Of a stretch of DNA of 64,000 nt, positions 43,621-54,541 are shown one piece after another. A program made the translations under genes and the position numbers. The DNA comes from Lotus japonicus (Eukaryota; Streptophyta; Magnoliopsida; Fabales; Fabaceae), in assembly GCF_012489685.1 (NCBI RefSeq), contig NC_080042.1, positions 374,501-438,500 of the forward strand. The letters run 5' to 3'. Every line of letters begins with the position of its first letter. Within the stretch, counting starts at the first letter, position 1. A model generated the notes under the pieces. The model was not told where the DNA came from. It saw nothing but the letters and a program-made list of their open reading frames with translations, and made no database searches.

Positions 43621-46190
43621 TGTAAGACCCTAGACTTACCTATGTAATGCTTAAGTGATAGATTGAATTAAATGAGACTTTTGGCTAAGTTTGAGTTTTG
43701 ACAGATTATGCCTGTCAACTTGTGTGAATTTTTAGAGGGTCTTAGCGACCTCATTTGTGAAATCTTCCTTCATGAGAGTTGTAGCCCTTTAAGTGTAGAA
43801 AATTCCCGAAGTGAAATCAGCTCATTCCAACCCCTGTAGCTCGAGAAATTCGAATTTTACCGAGTGTGGTTCTGGCAGTAAAGTGCCAGTGAATTAATTT
43901 GTGCATTTTTATTTTAATTCCGAATTTGGTTAGGTTATTTAATTAAAAAGAGTAGGTTTTTAATTAAATAAGACCTGGTTAGGGTTTTTTAAATAATTGG
44001 GTCAAAGGTGATGAGATTTGGGCTTGAAAAGGGAAAACCAAACCCTAGCCCACTTGTGGTTTGCATGGGATTAAGGGGAAAACCCTATTTTCTTTCCCTC
44101 ATTCAGAACAGAAACTGCACCCCATCTCTTCACGTGAAAAACCAGAGAGAGAACAGTGAGAGAACTCAAGAAAGCAAGGGGGGAGGTCGCCGCTCAAGCC
44201 GCCACCACCGCCGGGACGCCGTCGTACACGCGAGAGAGAGCTTTGCGAGAGGGAGAGAGAAATCGCGAGGGAGAAAGAAGGTGAAGGGGACTTGGACAGC
44301 AAGAGATTGTTCTTCCAAACTTCATTCTCTTCTATTTTCAGATCAAGAATCAAGGTAAGGGCTGGTCCTAGGACTTGGGTAGTTTGTTAGGGACTTGTTG
44401 CTATGTTTGGTTGTGAAGAATCTGGATTGTTGAGGGTTTGCATGAGGGTTTAGGTTGAAGATTTGGTTGCTCTGTACTATTATGATATGAGACCTATGTG
44501 ATTTGATTTTTATTGCTGGAACATAGCTTAAAGCCTTGGGCTGAAATGGTTTATAGCTTAAACTAGAGGTGGGAGTTTCGCTGCCAGTTTCCTGTACTGG
44601 ACAGCGGACTTCAGAGACCCTTTTTACCTGTTTATGGTCGTCAAATGAAAATGTGATTAAAGTGAAAGTTGTAGATTTTCGAAATATCTTTCCAGACATA
44701 TAAAAATCATATTTTTTGGTTTAGTAATGTGATCTGGGGGTCGTTTTTAGTAACTGTTACACCTGCTGTCTTTCCTGTTCCGGACAGTAAGCTTTAAGGC
44801 CAAATATCACCTAATTATGGGACTCAAATGAACTAGTGTTTAACTAGAGAGTTGTAGATATTTAAAATAGCTTTCCAGAAAGGTATCATACGTGATTTTT
44901 GGTTGAAAGATACATTCTGTGGCTCTGTTTTTGTGAAAGTTGTTTCTGCTGTCAATATGTTGAGTTGCGAAAATGTTTTGAAGTTTTGTTTAGGAACATG
45001 TGTTTAGGAGATGCTGTGAGTTATATGCTGTTAAGCTTGATTTCATGAGCCTTGGTACTTGCCTTGTGGTGCTGTTGTGACATAATATGCATGTTTTTAT
45101 GTATATGGCTATTCTTAAATGATTTCACACTGTTTAATTGGCTATTTGTACAAAAGGGTCGCTCACCTAGTCGTAATTCCCTTTTGTGCACTGTGAATGT
45201 TGTGTTGCTATCTTTAGTGTTGTGAAGAGAATAAAAGACTCTAGGAAGACTTGACTTAGAGCCTCAATATAAGAGAAAGAGAAATAACTCGCTTGCAAGT
45301 AAAAAGTGAAAATGTGATTAATGGAACATAGGTCGGTGTAGACTATGGTCCATGAGAACGATGGGCTTGCGCGCGAGGGTGTTTTTGTGGATGAGCCGGT
45401 TAGGTCTCCACGTGATAACCATGATTTAGTCATGGGATAGGGAGTGACTGTGTGGGTCTCCCTGAGTGATTTGTGGATGAGCTGGTTAGGTCTCCAGGTG
45501 ATTGAGGGTTGTACTGCGGTCCCCTCCGAGAATTGTTCATCTGCGGATGATCGAGATTGGCCAAGGAAGGTTTGGTGGGTTGTGTGATGTGAGGATGCAC
45601 TAGTCTAACTGACTAATTGTCATAAAACGTAATTTCATAAGCGAATGATTATTGTGCTTTATGATATGTTTATGATTATCTTGTTTGCGACCTGACCCTT
45701 GCGCTACTTGTTTATGTGTTATCTGTGGGGGGGTAGATGGTCGTGAAGATAACGACGATGACCCATTCTTGGGAGTTGATACTCCGTGACAAGCCACTAC
45801 CGGATGACGACAACACTTCTGATGAAGAGGAAGAAGATAAAGAGGAAGGGGCCAAGGATATGGTTGGGCTGAGAGACAACCATTTTTCCTTTTGGGTTGA
45901 GAGTACCGAGTTTTGGAAGCATTGAACCCTTACTTTATTTTAGTTGGGATAGTTTAACTTGATGTAATTTACTTTGAAGTTTTCTTTTGGATATTTATTT
46001 CATACTCTTTTCAATGATTAATAAAGTTTGAGGTTTACGTTGATGATTATTTCCGCAAGTTTGAAATGGTTAAGTTTCAAGAATTTTGTAAAATTGAACT
46101 TTTGTCACTAATTGAAGATTAATTAATTAAACGACGGAAATTCACGACGTTTTGGTTACTGTGTGACACCCGAGAAATTGGAGCGTTACA
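43621..46190 (+). repeat. gypsy 3' LTR
   Basis: 2,570 bp, about 2% different from the 5' LTR. It contains an open frame at 45,737-45,925 encoding an acidic stretch (DDDNTSDEEEEDKEEG) and a conserved-looking tail (FSFWVESTEFWKH). The matching frame in the 5' LTR has a stop. TSD TTCTG follows. Confidence 0.92.
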
Positions 46191-49100
46191 TTCTGCAGTA
46201 TACCAAGGTTGGTCGGGTTATGTCCTGCAACAAAAATTGAAGGGGTTGAGGGGGAAAATTAGAGAGTGGCGTAAGGGGAATGGAGCATGGGGGACAGAAA
46301 AAATTATGCACTTGGAGGGTAGATTGCAGGATGTGATGGGAAATTTGGAAGAGCAGGGGGGATCGCATAGCCTTTCAAAGGAGCGAAGGGACATTCTGAA
46401 GGATTTATGGAGAGCATACCGTGAGGAGGAACGAATATGGAGACAAAAGTCGAGGGTGCGTTGGCTGAAGGAGGGTGATAGGAATACAAAATATTTCCAC
46501 CGGATATGCAAGGCGAGAACGGTAAAAAAGAACATTACTCAGCTCAGATATCAGGGAAGAGAGTTGACGGCTCCAGCAGAGATAAAAGCAGCTTTGCAGA
46601 ATCACTTCCAGAACTTTTTCCGGAAGACATCTGTAACTAGGCCTCGGTTTCAAAATGTAAATTTGCGAAAGGTGACAGAATCTGAAAGTCATTTGTTAGA
46701 AGCAGCTTTTACGCAGGAGGAGATTTGGGAAGCTGTTAAAAATTTTGATGGTAATAGAGCGCCGGGCCCAGATGGTTTTAGCATGGATTTTTTAAAAAAA
46801 ATTTGGAACTTAGTGAAGGATGATCTGCTTCAGTTTTTTGATGATTTTCATCACTCTGGTCGACTGGTGAAGGGCTTAAACTCAACATTCATAGCTCTTA
46901 TTCCCAAAGGAGGTCACCAGGAAGAGATATCTGATTACAGGCCCATTAGCTTGATTGGAAGTGTATACAAATTGTTGTCTAAGGTTTTATCAGTTCGTCT
47001 CAGTATGGTACTCCCGCGTCTGTTAACTCAGAATCAGTTTGCTTTTACAGCTGGGCGACAAATTGCTGATTACTCCTTGATTGCAAATGAGATTGTCCAT
47101 TCTATGTCATCAAGGCCACAGGGAGGTTTGCCTTTTAAAATTGATTTTGCAAAAGCTTATGATAGCGTTGAATGGGGTTTTCTTTTGGAGCTTTTGCAGG
47201 AAATGGGCTTTGGAGAAAAATGGGTCAGGTGGATGCAGGGCTGTATTTCATCAACGTCTTTGGCGGTTTTGGTTAATGGGTCGCCGTCCGATTTATTTTC
47301 TATTGAAAAGGGACTGCGACAGGGTGATCCATTATCTCCTCTTCTCTTTAATATAGTGGCTAATGGGATGTCGTGTATGTTGAATCAGCTGCCAGCCCAA
47401 GATATTCCATGTGGTGTGGAAGTGGCTCCGGGACTTTATTTAAATCATCTACAGTTTGCTGATGATTCTTTGCTTTTTACAGATTGTGCTCAAAACCAGT
47501 ATGAGACTTTGGCTTTGGTGGTTGAAACCTTTTTGTTCGCGTCAGGCTTAAAAATTAATTTCACCAAATCTGAGGTATTTGGGGTAAATGCGCCTATGTT
47601 AATGGTTCAGGCAGCAGCAAGTTGGTGGAACTTCAAGGTTGGCTCTTTACCGTTCATCTATCTTGGTTCACCGCTTGGTGGCAATCCTAGGCGGTTATCG
47701 TTTTGGAACCCTGTTTTGGAGCGGCTGACAGAAAAACTAGGCACATGGAGCTCACGTTTTTTGTCCTTTAGTGGAAGGTTAGTTCTTATTAAATCTGTTT
47801 TGAATGCTATTCCACTATACTACATGGCACTTTACAGAGCTCCGAAGGGGATTATTGCGCGTATGGAGAAGATTATGAGGCGTTTCTTGTGGGGGGGGGG
47901 GGAGCACAAGGAGATCAAAAAATTATGTGGGTGGCGTGGGAGGAGGTTTGCAAAGAATCTAGGTATGGTGGTTTGGGGGTGGGTTATCTTGAATGGAAAA
48001 ATAAAGCTATGTTGCTAAAATGGATTTGGCGTTTTGGGCGGGAGAGAAATGTGTTATGGAGGGAGGTGATTTGTGGGAAATATGGGTTGCAGCGGGAGTT
48101 GATATCTCTTAGTTTGGATTCACTTGATCATAAAAAATTGTCTATTCCACTAGCTGATGTATATGCAGTGTGGCGTGATAATGGGTTGGTAGGTAGTGTA
48201 TTCAGGGATGGCATAGCAGTTCAAGTAGGAAGGGGGAGTGGCGTCCTGTTCTGGTTAGATCATTGGGCTGGTTCAGGTCCATTCCGGCTTGTGTTTCCAC
48301 GTGTTTTTGCTCTAGCATCACATAAGAAAGCAACAGTTATGGAATGTGGAGTGGTGGATGGCCACAAGTGGGTATGGGACCTCTCCTTTGTGCGACACTT
48401 TTTGGGTTGGGAACGACAACAATATGATGATTTACTTCATGTTCTCCAACAAATGGTTCCCAAACAGGGCGTGCATGCAGAGGTTGATTCTATGATGTGG
48501 AAGCATGATAATATGGGAATGTTTAGTGTGAAATCCCTATGTGCAGTTGTTGAGGCGAGGTGGCTCACGGAGGACGGATGGTCAGTACCGAATTTTTTAA
48601 GGCCAATTTTACCGTAAAAAATTGCTCTATTTTTATGGCAGGTTCAGAAGAACAGGATCGCTACTAAAGAAAATCTGAGGCGCCGTGGTGTGGCCCTGGA
48701 AGATGGAGCGACTTGTGCATTGTGCTTGGCTGCACCTGAAACGGTTGCCCATCTTTTCTTGCATTGTCCTAAGGTTTGGCAGTTGTGGGTAAATGTATTA
48801 CACAGAGAAGGTGTTTGGTGGGTGGTGCCTGACTCTATCCCGGGGTGTTTGGCAGAATGGAGGTCTCTTCGTAGAACCACAACAATTATTTTATGGGACT
48901 TGATACCGTATGCTCTCTGTTGGGTTGTGTGGCTGGCTAGAAACAATGTAGTTTTTACTAATCTACCTTATGCTGTTGATGAGGTATGGGAGTCCCATTT
49001 GTTTATGCTATTTACATGGATAAAGGCTTGGTGGAAGGAATGTCCTTATGGGCGGATCAATTTGCAAGAGGCTTTACAAAGATAGATATTCAGAGCAAAG

Positions 49101-49558
49101 CAGGTGTACGTCCTATTGTGCCTTGGAAACCTCCCCAAGGTATGACTCTCAAGTTTAATGTTGATGGGTCTTTTCAATCTGGGGGTGCTGGTATCGGAGG
49201 TATTTTGAGGAATGGGGCGGGGGTAGTGATTGGAAAGTTTTCCAGAAAAGTTGAGGTCCAGCGTGCTGATGAGGCGGAGGTGCTTGCTATTCTTTATGCT
49301 CTCTTATTTTGTCAACAATTTTTGGTATCTTCAGTGGAGGTTGAAAGTGATTCTACCTTAGCTGTTGGTTGGGTAATAGGAGAAAAAATGAGACCTTGGA
49401 AGCTTACAAATGAGTTGAACATGATTGATTTTTTTATGTCGTTAGTGTCATGTATTGGGGTAAATCATATTTTGAGGGAAGGAAATGCGGAGGCGGATGA
49501 GTTGGCTAAGCAAGGTTGCTCTAGGGAGGATCCGGTTTGGATCTATTTAGGACACTAA
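46191..49558 (+). pseudogene. LINE ORF2, 3' part: reverse transcriptase, zf-RVT, RNase H
   Basis: Continues in frame from 22,203 across the gypsy insertion. RT blocks are visible: NRAPGPDGF, LIPKGG, YRPISLIGSVYK, DFAKAYDSV, GLRQGDPLSPLLF and the active site FADD (47,455-47,466). A run of 12 G at 47,891-47,902 coincides with a frame change. Then come the WVAWEEVCK...GGLGV segment and, after TAA at 48,615-48,617, the zf-RVT domain (CALCLAAPETVAHLFLHC). A further frameshift near 49,070-49,085 leads into RNase H with FNVDGS, EAEVLAIL, VESDST and GNAEADELA. Plant L1 elements with a C-terminal RNase H are known. The ORF is dead. Confidence 0.92.
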
Positions 49559-50477
49559 TTGTGTTGGTGTAAAGGTGTCTTTCTTTGGATTTATATTTTT
49601 GGTTGCAGGTTGAAGGGAGACATGGAATTGTTTACCTGTTAGTGCTGGCATTGCTGCTGTTGTTTTTACTGCTGGTTGGAATCGCTGTTTTGTTGTTGTT
49701 GCTGGTGCTGTCATTGCTGTTGCTGATAGGTGATGTATGCTGGTTTGCTGTTGCTGGTGCTGATGCTGTCGTTGCTGTTGATGGTGCTGTCAGTGTTGTT
49801 GATGATATGCGCTGGTGCTGTCATTGTTGTTGCTGATATGTGCTGTTGCTGATATGTGTTGTTGCTGATATGTGCTGCTTCTCGCTGTTGTTGTTGTTGC
49901 TGATATGTGTTGTTGCTGATATGAGCTGTTGCTGATATGTGCTGTTTCTCGCTGTAGTTGTTGTTGCTGTATGAATGTGGCTGCTGTTTTGCTGGTGCTG
50001 TTAATTATTGTTGCTGTTGCTACTCGAAAATGGAGGCTGCTGTTGCTGTTTTTGGTTGCTGTTTTGCCCATTGCGCTGTTGCTGTTTGTTGTTACAGAAA
50101 TTTACCTGTTGCTGCTAGTGCATGACTTTGCTGTTTTTCTTGTTTTGTTGTAGTTGTGTTGCCCGTAATTTGCTACATGGTACCTGAGCTTGTACATATT
50201 TGATTTATTGGTTTTTGTTTAGTAGCAGAATGGCTTTCCCAAGATTGTGGTACTCTTTTTCCTTGCTTGGTTTTTATCCCACTGAGTTTTTCCAAGTAAG
50301 GTTTTAATGAGGCTCTTTCTTGGGATTTTGTTTTGGTCATTCTGCGGGTTGGTGGTGGGGTCTTAGCAAAGCTCTGGGTGTATATGTTGATTTCGACTGC
50401 TCTTTTGTATTTGGTTCTTGACTTGAGTCTTTTTTGACTCTAGCTTATATTATATATTCATTTCATTTTAAAAAAAA
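49559..50477 (+). repeat. LINE 3' UTR with GCTGTT/GATATGT repeats and A-run
   Basis: 49,640-50,120 is a degenerate GCTGTTGCTGATATGTGTT-type simple repeat, open in several frames by composition only. The tail carries a poly(A)-like run at 50,469-50,478, next to the right target duplication. Confidence 0.82.
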
Positions 50478-50493
50478 ACTCTCACAAGTCTTT
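50478..50493. repeat. Right target-site duplication of the LINE
   Basis: ACTCTCACAAGTCTTT, identical to 16,671-16,686. Its first A is shared with the A-run. Confidence 0.92.
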
Positions 50494-51209
50494 CACTTAA
50501 AAAAATGGATTATTTTACTCTTAATTATTAGTTTTTGAGAGAAATTTATAAAAATATAAGCAATTGATTTATTAAATGGTTTCTTTTACTCTTGGCTAAT
50601 AAATGTTGTTATCATCTTAAAATTGTTTTGTTCACCATCTCCATGAAGTAAAGAGTAAGTGTTGCGAATGCAAGCCATTCGAACTACACCATGTTTCATT
50701 TTATAATTGCAACGTTATATGTATATGAACGTTAATTTTTAGAGTAAAGTACACTCACCCCCTCAAGGTTTGTTAGAATTACACTCTACCTCATTCTTAT
50801 CTAAAATCTACACCCCACCCAATTTCAGTGACGAAAAATATTCTTCATTAATAATTAGATATTATTTAAATTGTTAATTAATAATTTTAAAAAATATTTT
50901 CAATATAATCCAATAAATTTAAAAATGAAAACATCACAGTCCTCCTCATTCTCTCAATCGCGTTATTCCTCCGTAAATTCATAATGCAAATTCTGCTAGC
51001 ACACCTGAATTTCAAAATTTCCCTTTTCTCAATTTGAATGTTCCCAAATTTTCTAAGTTGTTTCAATTTTTTATATTTTTTATCAGCATCTTCATTCTCT
51101 CTCCCAATTTATTTCTTCAACGCCACTCACCCTTAACCTAATCAAATCTCATTCAATGGACCAGCCCCAAATCAATACTCAAAATTTTCTCCTAATTCTC
51201 TACTAATCG
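50494..51209. other. Host spacer
   Basis: AT-rich, no gene seen. The last ~100 bp become C-rich, like a plant 5' UTR, before the small ORF at 51,210. Confidence 0.4.
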
Positions 51210-51473
51210 TTGATCAAACTATCACAACATCCACCCATTCCATTGCATATCGACACCCTTGCGGCAACGACAGTGAACGGCGGTGGCGATGATACCTCGG
51301 TGGTGCTTAGAAGAACAGCGGCAACCGCCACAAACTCATCGGAGGATAGTGTTCTTCCCTCTCATCTGAACCTGCACGCCTTCATGCAGAATCGCTCCGC
51401 CGTGGAATCGTCGTATCTAAAGCATGGCAGCGAGCACTCGCAGCGCAAGTTCTTGTACCTTAAGAACTGTTAA
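51210..51473 (+). CDS. Small unrecognised host ORF or exon
   Basis: 87-codon frame with GGGDDTSVVLRRTAATATN and then a hydrophilic tail (RSAVESSYLKHGSEHSQRKF). Its central ~100 bp is about 88-90% identical, by eye, to the host part of the chimeric ORF at 1,319-1,432 on the opposite strand. That makes this a repeated gene fragment or a paralogous pair. I do not recognise a domain. It could be the first exon of a decayed gene whose remainder was disrupted by the Harbinger insertion at 52,518, but no further exon is evident. Confidence 0.35.
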   Translation: MIKLSQHPPIPLHIDTLAATTVNGGGDDTSVVLRRTAATATNSSEDSVLPSHLNLHAFMQNRSAVESSYLKHGSEHSQRKFLYLKNC

Positions 51474-52514
51474 GAAAGCTTTGCTTAATTTTTTTTTCCA
51501 GAGGCCTCTCTCTTTGGATGAAGTACATTGTAGGTATAAGCTTTAGAAGATTTTAGTCATCCTTATACTTGAGGACCATTGATTCTCAATTTCTCCTCTC
51601 TCATTCTCGGCCACTGTTTCAGTTTTGTTCACCTCAAATCTCTGAATGTCGATCTCTTGCCGTTTTTAGGTTATTGTGTTTGTATGTTTTCAAGCAATCA
51701 ACATTTCATTTCGTCTCTGTTGCCATCGCCGATTTCTACCGCCGGTGAGTTGTCTCCCTCCACTATTCCAGGTCTATGCTCTGTCTCGATGTTAGGAGGG
51801 ATACATATACGATGATGTTGATGTTATATTAAAGATCTTAGCTGGCTTCGTACCTCGCAGGGCGCTTAGGCACAGGTGAGAACTTGTTGAGTGCAGTATT
51901 CACATCAATTTTAATATTTGATGAAGTCATGCTTTTATCATTTATAACTGTTAATGTCAATCCATGATGCTTTCTAAAATGTTCTCAACAACCACCATTT
52001 ATAACTAGTCGATTGTGAGTAATAGTCTAAAATGTAATCTGATGCTTTCTCTTCCTTTTGGGTGTTAGAATTGGATATTAGAGTGTCACACCCAGAGGAA
52101 GCTGGTTGAAATTGAAAGTTACCTTATGCATGCTGGAAAACCAAGAAGGTGATATAATTGTGTACATACTAGTAAATAGATGGGACCTTAGCTTAAATCA
52201 CTTTCTGGCATCTTATGAGTGCTATACTGATTGCCACATGCATCTTGTTCGTAACTTTTTACATGAAATTTGAGCTTTTGAAGAAACCAAAAAGATTATG
52301 TGTTCCGGTGACTTGCAGTCTTGCATCTTAAATTGACATTTCGAACTATTCTCTTTACTCTTATTTTTTCTTGAAAATATGGTTTTGGAATCTAATTGCA
52401 ATTCAAAAATAGATATCTCTATGATCTACTGACTATTTAATTATAGTCTTTTTTACTCAAGTATATTGAGATTATCTATTTTTAATTATTTCTGGAAAAT
52501 AATCCATACTTCTT
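51474..52514. other. Host spacer before the Harbinger element
   Basis: No supportable coding sequence. It ends at TTA (52,515-52,517), the target duplicated by the transposon. Confidence 0.4.
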
Positions 52515-52833
52515 TTAGGTTGTGTTTGGATGGGGTGATTGTAGAAATCCAAGGGATTTTAAATTCTAGGGAATTTAATTGATTCAATTGAATTCCCTTG
52601 ATTTTCAAATTCCCTTGTTTGGATAAGGTGATTAAATTCCATCAATTTTAAAATTCTTTGTTTGGGTAATGCTAGGGAATTCAATTGAATCAATTGAATT
52701 TCCTTTATCTTATTTTTTTAATCTAATTAATATTATTTGGATAATTATAATAAAAAAACTTAACTTAAAATTAACCCAGAATTTTATAATCGGCCCAAAC
52801 CCCCTGAATTGACTCAAAAATCTGAAATTAGTT

Positions 52834-52886
52834 GGATCACAAATTTCTAATACATTCACGGAGATATCACATTTCCTATTACTTTA
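52834..52886 (-). pseudogene. Relic of a second transposase copy
   Basis: About 52 bp, roughly 75% identical by eye to the transposase exon at 55,228-55,279. On the minus strand it would read NRKCDISVNVLEICDP against NRKGDISTNVLGVCGP. It lies in the left subterminal region, outside the two genes. Confidence 0.55.
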
Positions 52887-52905
52887 AATTTAAAACTGTG
52901 TTTTT

Positions 52906-53020
52906 AACAAGTGCTAACATCAATCCAAATGAAAATTAAATAAAAGAAAGTCTCAACAGTAACAAGTGCTAACATCAATCCAAATGAAAATTAAATAAAA
53001 AAAAAGTCTCAACAGTGGCA
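52906..53020. repeat. ~55-bp tandem duplication
   Basis: ACAAGTGCTAACATCAATCC...GTCTCAACAGT occurs twice in a row with an A-run length difference. Confidence 0.88.
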
Positions 53021-53075
53021 TAGTGGAAAGTTGGAAACACTACAAATGGGTCCATAAACTATAGAAAATCACGAA

Positions 53076-54043
53076 TCAGTGCATAAAAGCTAAGATGTAA
53101 TCTTTCTTTCTCTCAATGGGAAGAGCTTTCAAAATCTCCAACTTATTTGGATTTTCTGAAAGCCAATCCACTGCTTTTAGCCATTGAGTGCCATTAAGGT
53201 CCGGAATGTTCTTTAGCTCATCCATCACATCATGAACCACTTCTTGGACATTTTTCACCCCTTTTCTAGTTGCTTGTACAAATTCACTCAATGACTCAGC
53301 CACTTTATTCATTGAAGTAATTATCCCATTCTTTTCTCCACTTTTTCCCTTTTTGAATTCCATTGGTTGTTTGCTTTTCCTTGTTGTAGAGCTTTGTTCA
53401 TCAGCATCAATATCCACAATATAAGCTCCATCCTCATTTGCTTCTTTGCTCATGATGTCATCTGCATCCAAGGATGTCTCTGCTCCAATTCCCGTTGCTC
53501 TATCTTTAGCACACAAGTCTACAATGTCATCCCAATTAGCAATCACCTTAAATCGGAACCTCTTAGCGTCATTATGTGACTACAAAGAAAATAGACAGCA
53601 TATTAATACTAACACAAACAATAATTTAATTAAATAGTAATAACATTAAAAATCATTACCTTGACATACTCATTCCATGCATCTTCATTTGAAACAGAAA
53701 TCATATATTTGGTTCCATCCCAATCAAAACCACTTTGACTAAGGATGTCACTAACAATGCCATACCATGATCTCCACAGCTTGATGCGGTTTTTAACATT
53801 CTCTCCAATAAGTTGCAAATTGAAGCGTGAAGACAACATTTGAGCCGCAGTGTTATATGCCACTCCTTTCCATGCACCATCACTCTTGTTTCCCATGCTT
53901 CTTTGATCTCTAAGTATATCAGCAAGTGCACGGTCCATCTCCAAGTTCCAAGTAAAGTAAGCTCTGCTATCATCTTTCTTATCCTCATTACTAGCTTCCG
54001 TCATTTTCCTTTTTCCCCTCATCTCTCCTTCAAACATAAACAA
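53076..54043 (-). CDS. Harbinger Myb/SANT-like DNA-binding protein (two exons)
   Basis: Exon 1 runs 54,043-53,660 and exon 2 53,579-53,076. The intron is 53,659-53,580 with AAG|GTAATG donor and TTTGTAG|TC acceptor on the minus strand, joining in frame to give about 295 residues. The N-terminal Myb/SANT-like domain has the conserved Trp pattern FTWNLEMDRAL...WKGVAYNTAA...VKNRIKLWRSWY. The C-terminal half is acidic then helical. In PIF/Harbinger elements this protein is required with the transposase for nuclear import and end recognition. An ATG at 54,019 or 54,001 could also be the start. The frame is intact, unlike the neighbouring transposase. Confidence 0.85.
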
Positions 54044-54541
54044 ACATTAGACAATTACTAATAACCAGAAGAAAAATAGAGCACTTGAACCTAATTGAAG
54101 TGTCCACAGCAAACAGATCAAATAACAAAAAGATGATGAATATCCTCAAGTTATAAAATATTACCCGGCAACCAACAAGTCAATATAGAAACTGTTCCAA
54201 TAGCTCCTCACTGTCCAAGTCTCTGGTCCAGTTGTAACCCTGTTTGAAAATAAATAAACATGAAGAGTTTCTGAAAATAAACAGAATATACATATACAAG
54301 ACAACATACTAAGCATTTAACTAATAATTGGATGAATCAAGCCACAGTTAGTTCTGATCAATCATTCAATTAATATTAATAGGATAAAAAGCTTGGAAAC
54401 AAGGCTCTTCTAAGTGAGCCAACACACACAACAGAACAAAGCAACTACAGAAATAACCAAGAAACACATAAGAAATGGAAAAACAGATAACAGACACAAC
54501 AAACAAGGTAGAAAGCAAAGACAACTGATAACATGTTGTCC
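54044..54541. other. Intergenic region of the Harbinger element
   Basis: About 500 bp between the 3' end of the transposase gene and the 5' end of the Myb/SANT gene. No ORF, presumably the promoter region of the Myb/SANT gene. Confidence 0.5.

Larger units (their letters stand above)
22204..46190 (+). mobile_element. Deleted Ty3-gypsy element (Tekay/Del-like) in LINE ORF2
   Basis: LTRs of 2,536 and 2,570 bp with TGTAAG...GTTACA ends, PBS for tRNA-Met, a polypurine tract, and TSD TTCTG (22,199-22,203 and 46,191-46,195). Net internal length is only ~3.2 kb after removing the nested solo LTR. The only recognisable coding remnant is the integrase zinc-binding domain at 25,324-25,620. It lacks gag, protease, RT and RNase H, so it would have depended on proteins from another element. 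LTRs differ by roughly 2% (about 50 sites by eye) plus a ~34-bp indel. Confidence 0.9.
16687..50477 (+). mobile_element. L1-clade LINE, about 7.6 kb net, split by nested insertions
   Basis: Non-LTR retrotransposon with an RNA-binding ORF1, ORF2 (endonuclease, reverse transcriptase, zf-RVT, RNase H), a GCTGTT-rich 3' UTR and an A-run at 50,469-50,478. Exact 16-bp target duplications flank it. Subtracting the solo LTR (17,601-19,839) and the gypsy element (22,204-46,190) with their duplications leaves about 7,555 bp, a plausible full-length plant L1. Several frameshifts and stops in both ORFs show it is dead and the oldest layer of the nest. Confidence 0.92.

Noticed and set aside
49585..50153. 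Long leucine/valine-rich ORFs on both strands
   Set aside because: They are products of the GCTGTT simple repeat in the LINE 3' UTR.
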